From contig CAZXIX010000007.1 in NCBI GenBank assembly GCA_964640855.1, positions 1 to 64,000 of the forward strand: 64,000 nt of DNA, in the 5' to 3' direction. The position numbers and the translations under genes were made by a program. This DNA comes from JAJDFU01 sp964640855. Its GTDB lineage: Bacteria > Bacteroidota > Bacteroidia > Chitinophagales > Saprospiraceae. Shown piece by piece: positions 50,496 through 59,777 of the stretch (position 1 is its first letter; each line of letters starts with the position of its first letter). The notes beneath the pieces were generated by a model. The model was given only the letters and a program-made list of their open reading frames with translations, did not search any database and had not been told where the DNA came from.

Positions 50496-51389
50496 CTATC
50501 CTTTTCGAAAAGCCGGCGCCACCTTTTTCTCTTTGCTACCGGCTTCGTACTGGTAGAACCCTTCTCCGGATTTGACGCCCAGCTTGCCCGCCGTGACCAT
50601 GTTCACCAATAAGGGACAAGGTGCATACTTGGGGTTTCCCAATCCATCGTGCAGAACATGCAAGATAGAAAGACAGACATCCAAGCCGATGAAGTCAGCC
50701 AGATGCAGCGGTCCCATGGGATGAGCCATACCCAGCATCATGACGGTATCGATCTCTTCTACTCCGGCCACCCCCTCATGCAAAGAGATAATGGCCTCGT
50801 TGATCATCGGCATCAAAATCCGGTTGGCTACAAACCCCGGATAGTCATTCACTTCGACGGGGGTCTTCCCCAGTTTGCGGGAAAGTTCCATGATCCGGGT
50901 TGTGGTCTCCTCCGAGGTGGCATACCCCCGGATGACTTCTACCAGTTTCATGACGGGTACCGGATTCATGAAGTGCATCCCAATGACCTTTTCCGGCCTC
51001 CGGGTGGCAGCTGCGATTCGAGTGATGGAGATGGATGAGGTATTGGTTGACAGAAGTGTTTCCGGCGGGCAGAGCTCATCCAATTCAGCAAATATTCGGA
51101 GCTTGAGGTCCACGTTTTCCGTTGCCGCTTCCACCACCAGATCGGCTTCATTCACCCCTTCACTGGTTTGGGTAAAAGGGGTCAGTCGATGAAGGGTAGC
51201 TTCTTTCTCGGCAGAAGATATTTTCTCTTTTTTGATGAGTCGATCCAGATTCCGGGAAATGGTACTCAAAGCCTTTTCGAGCGCTTTGTCCGATATATCA
51301 ATCAGGCTTACGTCGAAACCGCTTTGCGCAAAAACATGGGCAATCCCATTGCCCATGGTACCGGCTCCGATGACAGCAATTTTTTTCAT
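50496..51389 (-). CDS. 3-hydroxyacyl-CoA (hydroxybutyryl-CoA) dehydrogenase
   Basis: 297 residues from ATG 51389 (MKKIAVIGAGTMGNGIAHVFAQ); a longer frame extends into the upstream terminator. Rossmann motif GAGTMGNG, LVVEAATENVDLK, STNTSSISI with the catalytic region, HFMNPVPVM (catalytic His) and the helical C-domain YPGFVANRI, GMAHPMGPL. Single-domain size and sequence match 3-hydroxybutyryl-CoA dehydrogenases (NAD(P)-dependent step of butanoate and fatty-acid metabolism). Stands alone after the TPR gene terminator. Confidence 0.92.
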   Translation of the reverse strand: MKKIAVIGAGTMGNGIAHVFAQSGFDVSLIDISDKALEKALSTISRNLDRLIKKEKISSAEKEATLHRLTPFTQTSEGVNEADLVVEAATENVDLKLRIFAELDELCPPETLLSTNTSSISITRIAAATRRPEKVIGMHFMNPVPVMKLVEVIRGYATSEETTTRIMELSRKLGKTPVEVNDYPGFVANRILMPMINEAIISLHEGVAGVEEIDTVMMLGMAHPMGPLHLADFIGLDVCLSILHVLHDGLGNPKYAPCPLLVNMVTAGKLGVKSGEGFYQYEAGSKEKKVAPAFRKG

Positions 51390-51453
51390 ACCGTATTTTT
51401 TTGAAGGTTGGCCTGGGGAGGCGAAAGTAGAAAAACGAAGGGATTTCGTAGCC

Positions 51454-51491
51454 AAAAAAAGCATGCCATCCGGCGAACCGAATGGCATGCT
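51454..51491 (-). terminator. intrinsic terminator after the TPR gene
   Basis: On the minus strand AGCATGCCAT pairs with ATGGCATGCT (10 base pairs, 12-base loop), followed by TTTTTTT. It begins 24 bases after the TPR gene stop. Confidence 0.9.
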
Positions 51492-51514
51492 CTTCCAATC
51501 CCCAGGTCGGGACC

Positions 51515-52864
51515 TTACTTATTGAAATAGGAATCGTCGTTGGTTTCGCCGGATTCCAGCTTTTCCAAGCGGGCCTTGAATTCGTTAGACATTTCAATGT
51601 CGTTCTTCTTGGCGTAGATCTCCTTAAGGGCGATCAGCGTGTTCCGGTCATTCGGGTCCAGGCTTTCCGCCTTCTGGAAATAAGGCAGGGCCTTGTCGAA
51701 TTCTTCAAAGATCTTGTCCTGCAAAGCTTCGTATTTGGCCGTACCCTCTTTGGAGTAATCATTTTCAAGAACGGCAAGTTCTTTACTCATCAAGGCGGCT
51801 TTGTTATAATACAAAGCACCTACGGAATAAGTCGCATTGACGTTATCCGGGTCTATTTCCAGGGCCTGGTCATAGTACTTCAGCGCCTTGTCGAAATATT
51901 CCTGGGCATTTTCTTCTCCGGCTTCCAGCGATTTTTGATAGAGCTGGTCGTAAACGCTGCCGGCGGTAGCATAGAGGGATGGATTGTCGGGTTCGGCTTT
52001 GATGCCTTCTTCCAGCCTTCCGATCAGCACATCCAATTTGCCCTGGCGAAGGAAATGGTTGATCTCGGCAAACAACAAGGAGGTTGTGTCCGGATATTTT
52101 TCACGACCCTTTTGCAAGTATGCGTAGGCTTCTTCCTGATCTCCTCCTTCGGATACGATCGAATACATCAGTTCGTAGATGAGGGGATCATCATAGTTCA
52201 TTTCGATCAACTCATCGATCAGGCGCCTGGCGTCCTCGGGGCGTTGGGCCTGGACGGCTGCCAGAGCCGTGTAGAACACTTGCTGGCCGTAGCGATCTGC
52301 CGATTCGTCCAGGGCGCTGTCTTCGCCGTTTTCCTTGAGCAATTTGTGGACTTCCAGGGTAGCGTTGAAATGCTTGTAGGCATTGTCGTAATCCCCTACC
52401 GAAGGATCGTACAAAATGGCACCGTAGCTGACCAACGAATTCTGGATAGCGGCCATGTTTTCGAGAGCCTGGCTTTGATCCCTGCCCTTTTCGGCCATCG
52501 AAAAGGCCTTTTTATAGGCTTCAACAGCATCGAGATAAGGGGTTTCCATATCAGGGATACCCTCGATATTGGCAAACTGAGCCATGTTCGGATCCTTGGA
52601 TTGAAGGATCTTGGAGCCGATGGCCGCGTAAATATCTCCCTTCAGGATCCAGGTATCCGCTTCGGAGGCCAGGACCTCGTCTTTCTCGGCCAACTGGATG
52701 TTGGCATAAGCTTCCGCCAGTTTGGCATTATCGTTTTGGTCCAGGTTAAAGCTGTTTAAGCTGGAACTGGCTTTTCTCAGCGCCTTTTTGGCTTCTTTAT
52801 CCTGAGCGATTCCCGCATTTACTACGAGAAACGCGCTGATCAGCAATAGAAATAAAGATCTCAT
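51515..52864 (-). CDS. periplasmic TPR-repeat protein
   Basis: 449 residues with a signal peptide (MRSLFLLLISAFLVVNAGIAQ). The rest is helical with several TPR units, clear ones near the C-terminus: YFDKALKYYDQALEIDPDNV and FDKALPYFQKAESLDPNDR, others between residues 20 and 300 (LDEAVEAYKKAFSMAEKG-type). No catalytic domain. A protein-interaction scaffold of the periplasm, as often found in Bacteroidota. It is downstream of gyrA by about 50 bases, but a shared function is not implied. Confidence 0.85.
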   Translation of the reverse strand: MRSLFLLLISAFLVVNAGIAQDKEAKKALRKASSSLNSFNLDQNDNAKLAEAYANIQLAEKDEVLASEADTWILKGDIYAAIGSKILQSKDPNMAQFANIEGIPDMETPYLDAVEAYKKAFSMAEKGRDQSQALENMAAIQNSLVSYGAILYDPSVGDYDNAYKHFNATLEVHKLLKENGEDSALDESADRYGQQVFYTALAAVQAQRPEDARRLIDELIEMNYDDPLIYELMYSIVSEGGDQEEAYAYLQKGREKYPDTTSLLFAEINHFLRQGKLDVLIGRLEEGIKAEPDNPSLYATAGSVYDQLYQKSLEAGEENAQEYFDKALKYYDQALEIDPDNVNATYSVGALYYNKAALMSKELAVLENDYSKEGTAKYEALQDKIFEEFDKALPYFQKAESLDPNDRNTLIALKEIYAKKNDIEMSNEFKARLEKLESGETNDDSYFNK

Positions 52865-52913
52865 GTCAAATGGTTTGTTAATGGTCTATTTTGGATTCAA
52901 GATAAAAAGTATC

Positions 52914-55493
52914 TCATTCTTCTGATTCGGGCTCTTCCATCGTCATCTCCTCATCACCGTTTTTCGGGATTACGGTCACATCGGCAATTTCGTCTTCTTC
53001 GTCCAGCCGGATTACCCGCACCCCCTGGGTGGCTCGCCCCATGACGCGAATATCTGAAACCGGGAGACGGATGCTGATGCCGGATCGATTGATGATCATC
53101 AGGTCATCTTGATCCTTTACAGCCTTTATAGCGACCAAACTGCCCGTCTTTTCGGTCACTTGCATGGTTTTGACCCCTTTTCCGCCGCGGTTGGTCAGCC
53201 GATACTCGTCAAATTGGGATCGTTTGCCGTTCCCTTTTTCAGATACGACCAAGATGGTCGTTTCCTGATCGGAAGGATCTATGACGATCATGCCAACGAC
53301 GGCATTTTTTTTGTCACCCCCCAGGTCCATGCCCCGGACTCCCGTAGCCGATCGTCCCATGCTTCGAACCTTTTCTTCTTCAAAGCGAATGGCATAGCCG
53401 GATTTGGAAGCCAGGACTACCTGGCGTTTCCCGTCGGTCAGGCGCGCCTCCAGCAACTGGTCCCCTTCATTGACGTTGATGGCGATGATGCCGTCTCGTC
53501 TGGGGCGCGAAAATGCCTCGACCATCGTCTTCTTCACCATACCGTTACGAGTAGCGAAGAGGATGTAATGGTTGGTCAGAAAGTCCTGATCGCCCAGATC
53601 TTTAACAATAATATAAGCTTTGACCCGATCCTCCTTGGGCATGGAAAGGATATTCTGAATGGCGCGGCCGCTGGAGTTTTTCCCGGCTTCGGGAATCTCG
53701 TAGGCGCGCAACCAATAGCATTTTCCGGCCTCCGTAAAGAACATCAGGTAATTATGGTTGGTGGCCAGGAAAAGATGCTCGACAAAATCGGATTCCCGGG
53801 TCTTGGCTCCTTTGGCCCCCCGGCCCCCGCGGCTTTGTCTCCGGTATTCGGAAGCGGAGGTTCGCTTGACGTATCCCAGATGAGAGATCGTGATGATCAC
53901 TTCCTCATCTTCGATCAAATCTTCCAGACTGATCTCTCCATCACTAACACTTATTTGCGTTCGACGTTCGTCGCCATATTTGTCGCGCACCTCGACCAGC
54001 TCTTCCTGGATGATCTCTCGCTGCAGTTCCTCACTGGCCAGAATGGCGCGGAATCGCTCGATCTGTTTTTTCAGTTCCTCGTACTCCTCCCGGACTTTTT
54101 CTCTTTCCAACCCGGTCAGTTTCTGCAGGCGCATATCCAGGATAGCGCGAGCCTGCACTTCGGTCAGGACCTGCTCCTGAGCCAGCTCCTCCCCTTCTTC
54201 GGGGGCCATTTCTTCGATCAGGGGCCGGAATTGCTCCCAAAAAGCTTCCCGATCGTCGATAAATTCGCCGGCCATGAGGCCGTTGCGGGCCTCTTCCGGA
54301 GTAGCTGAGGATCGGATCAGATTGATCACGGCATCCAGATAGTCGAGCGCGATCAGAAGGCCGACCAGGATGTGGGCTCGCTCCAGGGCTTTGCGGAGGT
54401 CATAGCGCGTGCGCCTCACCACCACTTCCAGTCGGAATTTGATGAACTCCTCGATCATGTCCTTCAGATTGAGGAGTTTGGGGCGCCCGCGCACCAGAGC
54501 AACGTTGTTTACACTGTAAGAGGTTTGTAGAGGGGTGTATTTATAGAACTGGCTGAGGACAACCTGAGCGATGGCATCGTTTTTCACTTCCACCACGATC
54601 CGGACTTCGTCGCGTGCGGATTCGTCCCGCAATTCCCGGACGCCATCGATCTTGCCTTCGTTGGCCACCTCGGCCATCTTGACGATCAAGGCGGCCTTGT
54701 TCACCTGGTATGGGATTTCCGTAATAACGATGGTCTCCCCGCCGCTGGGAGTCGTCTGGATCTCGGCTTTGGCGCGAACCACGATCCGGCCCCGGCCGGT
54801 GGTAAAGGCATCCAGTGCGCCTTGTAAACCATAGATGATCCCGCCGGTGGGGAAGTCAGGTGCCTTGATGAATTTGGCGAGTTCCTGGACACTGATCTCC
54901 GGGTTCTCGAGCGTCGCCAGGATCCCTTCTACCACTTCGGTGAGGTTGTGGGGAAGCATATTCGTGGCCATACCCACGGCAATTCCGGAGGCCCCGTTCA
55001 CCAACAGATTCGGGATCTTGGCCGGAAGCACGATCGGCTCCTGAGTGGAGTCGTCGAAGTTTAATTGAAAATCGACCGTCTCCTTGTTGATGTCGGCCAG
55101 CATCTCATCGGCAATGCGCTGAAGCCGAGCTTCTGTGTATCGCATAGCCGCGGGGCTGTCTCCGTCCATGGAGCCGAAGTTCCCCTGACCATCGACCAGA
55201 GGATAGCGCAAACTCCAGGGCTGGGCCATCCGGACCATCGTATCGTATACCGAAGAATCTCCATGGGGATGATATTTACCCAGGACTTCCCCGACGATAC
55301 GAGCCGATTTCTTGTAGGCCTTGTTGTAGGTGAGGCCCAGGTCGGACATGCCGAAGAGTACCCTCCGGTGCACGGGTTTCAGCCCGTCCCGGACATCGGG
55401 CAAGGCCCTGGAAATAATCACCGACATCGAATAATCGATGTAGGCCGATTTCATTTCATCCTCAATGTTGACAGGTGTAATGCGCTGACTCAA
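52914..55493 (-). CDS. gyrA: DNA gyrase subunit A
   Basis: 859 residues, starting from TTG at 55493 (MSQRITPVNIEDEMKSAY). The active Tyr is Y119 in AAMRYTEAR. In the quinolone region the positions equal to E. coli S83 and D87 are Ser80 and Asp84, so no classical resistance change is seen; E. coli A84 is Ser81 here. The GyrA-box is SRGGRGAKG, marking true gyrase rather than topoisomerase IV, followed by the beta-pinwheel repeats and an acidic tail (DEEMTMEEPESEE). gyrB is not in the window. Confidence 0.97.
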   Translation of the reverse strand: MSQRITPVNIEDEMKSAYIDYSMSVIISRALPDVRDGLKPVHRRVLFGMSDLGLTYNKAYKKSARIVGEVLGKYHPHGDSSVYDTMVRMAQPWSLRYPLVDGQGNFGSMDGDSPAAMRYTEARLQRIADEMLADINKETVDFQLNFDDSTQEPIVLPAKIPNLLVNGASGIAVGMATNMLPHNLTEVVEGILATLENPEISVQELAKFIKAPDFPTGGIIYGLQGALDAFTTGRGRIVVRAKAEIQTTPSGGETIVITEIPYQVNKAALIVKMAEVANEGKIDGVRELRDESARDEVRIVVEVKNDAIAQVVLSQFYKYTPLQTSYSVNNVALVRGRPKLLNLKDMIEEFIKFRLEVVVRRTRYDLRKALERAHILVGLLIALDYLDAVINLIRSSATPEEARNGLMAGEFIDDREAFWEQFRPLIEEMAPEEGEELAQEQVLTEVQARAILDMRLQKLTGLEREKVREEYEELKKQIERFRAILASEELQREIIQEELVEVRDKYGDERRTQISVSDGEISLEDLIEDEEVIITISHLGYVKRTSASEYRRQSRGGRGAKGAKTRESDFVEHLFLATNHNYLMFFTEAGKCYWLRAYEIPEAGKNSSGRAIQNILSMPKEDRVKAYIIVKDLGDQDFLTNHYILFATRNGMVKKTMVEAFSRPRRDGIIAINVNEGDQLLEARLTDGKRQVVLASKSGYAIRFEEEKVRSMGRSATGVRGMDLGGDKKNAVVGMIVIDPSDQETTILVVSEKGNGKRSQFDEYRLTNRGGKGVKTMQVTEKTGSLVAIKAVKDQDDLMIINRSGISIRLPVSDIRVMGRATQGVRVIRLDEEDEIADVTVIPKNGDEEMTMEEPESEE

Positions 55494-55714
55494 GGTAGAT
55501 TAACCTTTGGTTTGAAAAATAGTGTAGCCCGGATTGACAGGAAGCGCTGTTTTGATCCCGTAAAAATACGAAAAAAAGCCCGATCCCAGACTAGATTCGT
55601 AAGTATTCCCTCAAAATTAAGAGGGAAGTAAAATCTCAAAAATTACCATTTAAAATGCTGATATTCAATTTTTTAGACTTCCCAACTGAACCAAAGGCAA
55701 GCTAGAGGAATTTC

Positions 55715-55722
55715 TATCTTTG
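55715..55722 (+). promoter_or_regulatory. -7 element (TATCTTTG) for menG-porT
   Basis: Perfect TAnnTTTG match 18 bases before the menG ATG, so the leader is very short. Confidence 0.5.
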
Positions 55723-55739
55723 CAAAAATCCGGAAAATT

Positions 55740-56468
55740 ATGCCGCAGGAAGTCAAACCCTACCATCCGGAGGGAGAGAAGAAGGATCAGGTGGAAAAGA
55801 TGTTCAACCGTATAGCACCCCATTACGACGGGCTGAATCGCTTTCTTTCCCTGGGAATAGACGTTGTCTGGCGGAGGAAGGCCGTCCGTACGCTCCAGGC
55901 TCCGCCCGAGGCCCGCATTTTGGACGTTGCCACCGGCACGGCAGATGTGGCCCTGGAAATCTACCGCCAACACCGGCCCAAAGAGATCCTCGGGGTCGAC
56001 ATCGCCAACCAGATGTTGGATATCGGACGCCGGAAAATTCAGAAAAAGAATTGGGAGGAGGCCATACAGTTGGAACAAGGCGATTCGGAAAATCTGCGAT
56101 TTGCAGACAATACCTTCGATGGCGCTACCGTTGCTTTCGGAGTACGTAATTTTCAAAACCTGTCAAAAGGGCTGGGAGAAATCTATCGCGTGCTCAAACC
56201 GGGCGGACAGCTGGTAGTGCTGGAGTTTTCCAAGCCCCGCATCTTCCCCCTCAAACAGGTTTATCATTTCTATTTTCGAAATATTCTGCCGCTGATCGGA
56301 CGTTTTACTTCCAGAGATCCACGGGCTTACGCCTACTTATACGAATCGGTTCAGGCCTTTCCCGACGGAGATGCCTTCGAAGCGGAATTAAAAAAATCAG
56401 GTTACACGATCACGGCATGCAAACCACTGACCTTCGGCATATGCTCCGTTTACTGGGCCCAAAAATAG
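55740..56468 (+). CDS. menG: demethylmenaquinone methyltransferase
   Basis: 242 residues of the UbiE/MenG family. Signature start VEKMFNRIAPHYDGLNRFLSLGID, SAM loop ILDVATGTADVALE, GVDIANQMLDIGRRK, QGDSENLRFADNTFDGATVAFGVRN (conserved FGVRN) and FPDGDAF near the end. Bacteroidota use menaquinone, so it makes menaquinone from demethylmenaquinone. Overlaps porT by 28 bases; this gene order is conserved in the phylum. Confidence 0.95.
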   Translation: MPQEVKPYHPEGEKKDQVEKMFNRIAPHYDGLNRFLSLGIDVVWRRKAVRTLQAPPEARILDVATGTADVALEIYRQHRPKEILGVDIANQMLDIGRRKIQKKNWEEAIQLEQGDSENLRFADNTFDGATVAFGVRNFQNLSKGLGEIYRVLKPGGQLVVLEFSKPRIFPLKQVYHFYFRNILPLIGRFTSRDPRAYAYLYESVQAFPDGDAFEAELKKSGYTITACKPLTFGICSVYWAQK

Positions 56469-57151
56469 TCCTGGCAATTGTTGGTTTCTTCCTCTTGCCC
56501 AGTCTGGCTTCAGGGCAAAAGATCCGGGGAAATTTCAACTATTTCGATTATCAGAAAAAACCCTACTATTTCGGAATTACCCTGGGGCTCAACGTATCCA
56601 AATTCCGGATCCAACGGGCGGACGACTTCATCAACAGCGATAGTGTTCAGACCATCGAATCCTTGTCGGGCCCGGGCTTCAACCTGGGCATCATCACCAA
56701 CCTGAAAGCAGGAGAGTATTTCGATTTCCGCCTCTTGCCTACCCTGTCTTTTACCGACCGCCAACTTCAGTTCGGACGAAACGGACGAACGATCGATCAG
56801 AGCTTTTCTTCCGTCTGGGTCGAGATCCCTTTTCACATCCGATACAAGTCCGCTCCGTTCAAAGACAAGCGATTATACCTGCTGGCAGGGATCAAGTATG
56901 GTTTCGATGTAGCGGCCAAAGCCCGTAGCCGCCAAGATCCAGAACTGCTCGATCTGTCTTCCACGGAATTTGCCATCGAGTACGGGGCCGGCGTTCAGTT
57001 CTTTCTCCCCTTCTTCATTTTCTCCCCTGAGATCAAAATCTCCCACGGCATTGGGAGTAGCTTGATCTTCAATCCGGAGAAGTCCGAATCCAGCCTGATC
57101 CAGAAACTTCTTTCCCGCACGATTACCATTGCCTTTCATTTTGAAGGCTAG
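56441..57151 (+). CDS. porT: PorT-family outer-membrane protein (type IX secretion)
   Basis: About 236 residues from ATG 56441 (a start at 56417 is also possible), with signal peptide MLRLLGPKIVLAIVGFFLLPSLASG. The mature part is an eight-strand-type beta barrel with aromatic girdles: PYYFGITLGLNVSKFRI, FNLGIITNLKAGEYFDFRLLP, and closing strand TITIAFHFEG. PorT is needed in Porphyromonas and Flavobacterium for the type IX secretion system and gliding. Its place directly after menG supports the call. No other T9SS gene is in the window. Confidence 0.88.
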   Translation: MLRLLGPKIVLAIVGFFLLPSLASGQKIRGNFNYFDYQKKPYYFGITLGLNVSKFRIQRADDFINSDSVQTIESLSGPGFNLGIITNLKAGEYFDFRLLPTLSFTDRQLQFGRNGRTIDQSFSSVWVEIPFHIRYKSAPFKDKRLYLLAGIKYGFDVAAKARSRQDPELLDLSSTEFAIEYGAGVQFFLPFFIFSPEIKISHGIGSSLIFNPEKSESSLIQKLLSRTITIAFHFEG

Positions 57152-57221
57152 ACACTCAGGAATCCACACTTTTGAAATAGGCCCCTTGCGACTCCCGGTA
57201 GACGTTTCCTGTATTCCCCTG

Positions 57222-57242
57222 AAAACCCGGCCGCTAGCCAGG
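57222..57242 (-). terminator. intrinsic terminator after the AcpH-like gene
   Basis: On the minus strand CCTGGC pairs with GCCGGG (one G-T pair) around a 5-base loop and is followed by TTTTC. It lies 25 bases after the minus-strand gene ends. Confidence 0.45.
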
Positions 57243-57266
57243 AGTCCTGTAAGCCCTCGTCCTGAT

Positions 57267-57851
57267 TTAAAGAGCCTCTTTCACCGCCTGGACATGAGCC
57301 TGCAGGTCGGGAAAAAAGATATTGAACTCAAGATCGAATTGATCTTCGGACAACTGCAAGCTATCGACCGCCCCGTCCAGCAGATCCGGTTTGCTGACGC
57401 GTCGGCGCAAATAGTAAAAAGTCGTTTCCAACCCGCGGTAGTGGGCATACCCGGACAGCCAATCGTCGGCTATCATATTGGGTAGTAGCTTTTGCAATCG
57501 GGAAGGAAATTCTGCCTGGTGTTCGTACAGCAGGTCGTACGTCCGCGCCACGTACTTTCCGAAAGGCTCCAGGCTGTATTGCTCCCAGTTGTTGGCCAGG
57601 AAGTAGTCGTAAAATATATCGATGAGCACCGGAGCGTACTTCCCGTGCCGCCCATAAAGCCGTTTTTTCCCTTGCAGAACCTGAACATGGCGATCGGTAA
57701 AGGAATCGATTTCCCGGTGAAGACGAACACCGTGTCGCATTCCCTCCGGCAGGTCGAGTACCTTCTTGTTGTTGACAAAATCCCCCATGAAATTGCCCAG
57801 CAACAGATCGGTATCCTCACCGGAAAGAAAAAGATGTGCCAGAAAATTCAT
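57267..57851 (-). CDS. acyl carrier protein phosphodiesterase-like (AcpH family)
   Basis: 194 residues from ATG 57851 (MNFLAHLFLSG); the longer open frame upstream is not like the family. N-terminal FLAHLFLSGEDTDLLLGNFMGDFV, RLHREIDSFTDRH with the HD-like metal ligands, and LIDIFYDYFLANNW match AcpH/DUF479, which removes the 4'-phosphopantetheine arm from acyl carrier protein in E. coli. Activity in Bacteroidota members is untested. Divergent from ychF. Confidence 0.88.
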   Translation of the reverse strand: MNFLAHLFLSGEDTDLLLGNFMGDFVNNKKVLDLPEGMRHGVRLHREIDSFTDRHVQVLQGKKRLYGRHGKYAPVLIDIFYDYFLANNWEQYSLEPFGKYVARTYDLLYEHQAEFPSRLQKLLPNMIADDWLSGYAHYRGLETTFYYLRRRVSKPDLLDGAVDSLQLSEDQFDLEFNIFFPDLQAHVQAVKEAL

Positions 57852-57963
57852 ATAAACAAGGTGATTTTTCGGGAAAACAGCGCCCCCTGCAGGGTGCCTG
57901 CCAAACGGCATCTCCGCCTTGGTAGTTGGGCATGGGTTTTCATCCTCTTGTCCCAAACATGGC

Positions 57964-57971
57964 TATATTTG
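57964..57971 (+). promoter_or_regulatory. -7 element (TATATTTG) for ychF
   Basis: Perfect TAnnTTTG match 31 bases before the ychF ATG. Confidence 0.45.
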
Positions 57972-58001
57972 CGGCTTCAAACAGCTAACCTCTTTTTCGG
58001 T

Positions 58002-59102
58002 ATGGGACTTCAATGCGGCATCGTAGGCCTCCCCAATGTAGGGAAATCCACTCTTTTCAACGCCCTGACATCAGCCAAAGCACTGGCTGCCAATTATCCC
58101 TTTGCAACCAAAGACCCCAATGTGGGGGTGATCACCGTGCCCGATGAACGCCTGGATAAACTGGCCCAACTCGTCAATCCGCAGAAGGTAATTCCCACCA
58201 CCATCGAAATCGTGGATATTGCCGGCCTGATCAAAGGCGCCAGTCAGGGAGAGGGACTGGGCAACCAGTTCCTGGCCAATATCCGCGAGGTAGATGCCAT
58301 CGTGCACGTGGTACGATGTTTTGAAAACGAGAACGTAGTCCACGTAGACGGCTCGGTAGATCCGGTCCGCGACAAGGAGATCATCGACACCGAGCTCTTG
58401 CTCAAGGATGTGGAGACCCTCGAAAAACGACTGGAGAAACTTCGCAAGCAGGCCAAGAGTGCCGCCAAGGAGGATAAAAAAGCCTTGCTGATCGCCGAGC
58501 GCATCCTGGAGCACCTCAACAGCGGCGCTCCCGCCCGAAGTTTTCCGGCTCAGGATGAGGAGGAGGCGGAGCTGCTGGATTCCCTGTGGCTGCTCACCAA
58601 CAAGCCTACCCTATACGTGTGCAACGTAGATGAAGATTCGGTGAACGAGGGCAACGAGCATACAAGGCGTTTCCGCGAAGCGGTGAAGGATGAAAAGGCA
58701 GAGATCATTTTGGTAAGCGCGGATATAGAGGCAGATATCGCTCAGTTGGAAACCCGGGAGGAACGGGCCGAATTCCTGGAAGAAATGGGTTTGGATGAAC
58801 CCGGCGTCAATAAGCTGATCCGGGCTTGCTACCAGTTGCTCGAGCTGGTCACTTATTTCACCGCCGGCGAAAAGGAAGTCCGGGCCTGGACGATCATGGA
58901 AGGCACCAAAGCCCCGCAGGCCGCCGGCGTTATCCATTCCGACTTCGAAAAAGGCTTCATCCGGGCGGAGGTGATCCGGTATGCGGATTATGTAGCCTTC
59001 GGCTCCGAACAAGCTGTCAAAGAGGCCGGAAAAATGGGGGTCGAGGGCAAGGAATACGTGGTCGAAGACGGAGATGTCGTACATTTCCGCTTTAACGTCT
59101 AA
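58002..59102 (+). CDS. ychF: redox-regulated ATPase YchF (Obg-like)
   Basis: 366 residues from ATG 58002; the frame is open for 170 codons further upstream, but those are antisense to the AcpH-like gene. P-loop GLPNVGKSTL, DIAGLIKGASQGEGLG, and NVDE in place of the GTPase NKxD, which is the mark of the ATP-preferring YchF branch; C-terminal TGS-type domain with ARAWTIMEGTKAPQAAGVIH-like block and GDVVHFRFNV. Binds ribosomes and responds to oxidative stress. Five bases separate it from rluE. Confidence 0.97.
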   Translation: MGLQCGIVGLPNVGKSTLFNALTSAKALAANYPFATKDPNVGVITVPDERLDKLAQLVNPQKVIPTTIEIVDIAGLIKGASQGEGLGNQFLANIREVDAIVHVVRCFENENVVHVDGSVDPVRDKEIIDTELLLKDVETLEKRLEKLRKQAKSAAKEDKKALLIAERILEHLNSGAPARSFPAQDEEEAELLDSLWLLTNKPTLYVCNVDEDSVNEGNEHTRRFREAVKDEKAEIILVSADIEADIAQLETREERAEFLEEMGLDEPGVNKLIRACYQLLELVTYFTAGEKEVRAWTIMEGTKAPQAAGVIHSDFEKGFIRAEVIRYADYVAFGSEQAVKEAGKMGVEGKEYVVEDGDVVHFRFNV

Positions 59103-59106
59103 AGGC

Positions 59107-59718
59107 ATGTCCGGTTTTCGGTACTTTCTGATCTACAAGCCCTACGGTATGCTGAGCCAATTCACTGCCGACCAGCCCGGACAACAAACCCTGGCAGATC
59201 TCCATACCTTTCCAAAAAGTGTTTATCCAGTCGGCCGATTGGACCGAGACAGCGAAGGACTCCTTCTACTCACGGACGATAATCGGCTTAAAACCCGATT
59301 GTTGGATCCCGCCAATAGCCATACCCGCACCTACTGGGTACAGGTGGAGGGGGAGCCGACCGAGGAAGCCTTGCTGAGGCTCCGTGAGGGGGTAGCGATC
59401 CGGGTCAACAAGCGGGATTACGCAACCCGGCCGGCCCGGGTTCACCTCCTGCAGCCCGACAAGGTCGCGAGTCTTCCGGAACGCCATCCCCCCATTCGGT
59501 TTCGAAAAAGCATTCCGGATAGCTGGGTGGAAATAACGCTCACGGAAGGCAAAAACCGGCAAGTGAGAAGAATGTGTGCCGCAGTGGGATTCCCCGTGCT
59601 CCGGCTCGTCCGGGTCGGCATAGAAAAATTGGAGTTAAAAAAGATGAACGGGGAAAAAGTAGTCGAAATGGACCGGGATGTTCTCTACAAGCTGCTTTTC
59701 CCCAGCCCATCGAAATGA
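59107..59718 (+). CDS. rluE: 23S rRNA pseudouridine synthase RluE-like
   Basis: About 203 residues from ATG 59107 (MSGFRYFLIYKPYGML); an in-frame upstream start would overlap ychF. Catalytic Asp in GRLDRDSEGLLLLTDD, LLDPANSHTRTYWVQVEG, RFRKSIPDSWVEITLTEGKNRQ (two adjoining blocks) and RRMCAAVGFPVLRLVRV match RluE closely; RluE makes pseudouridine 2457 in E. coli 23S rRNA. Cotranscribed with ychF; ends in a strong bidirectional terminator. Confidence 0.92.
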   Translation: MSGFRYFLIYKPYGMLSQFTADQPGQQTLADLHTFPKSVYPVGRLDRDSEGLLLLTDDNRLKTRLLDPANSHTRTYWVQVEGEPTEEALLRLREGVAIRVNKRDYATRPARVHLLQPDKVASLPERHPPIRFRKSIPDSWVEITLTEGKNRQVRRMCAAVGFPVLRLVRVGIEKLELKKMNGEKVVEMDRDVLYKLLFPSPSK

Positions 59719-59751
59719 AAAAGCCGGCAGGGAAAACCCTGCCGGCTTTTC
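59719..59751. terminator. strong bidirectional terminator
   Basis: A perfect 14-base-pair stem (59719-59732 with 59737-59750) closes an AAAA loop. It has a T run on the plus side and an A run at its left edge, so it serves rluE and the convergent small membrane gene. Confidence 0.95.
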
Positions 59752-59777
59752 AGGCCAGCCATCAGGCCGGGATTTGC

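Noticed and set aside
51482..52759. Plus-strand reading frame of 425 codons opposite the TPR gene
   Set aside because: The minus strand has signal peptide, TPR repeats and a terminator; the plus-strand product is Phe/Val-rich antisense without domains. The same applies to 53109-54308 opposite gyrA and 13323-14336 opposite the C39 exporter.
57492..58001. 170-codon N-terminal extension of ychF
   Set aside because: It is antisense to the AcpH-like gene; MGLQCGIVGLPNVGKS at 58002 is the family start and gives the right length.
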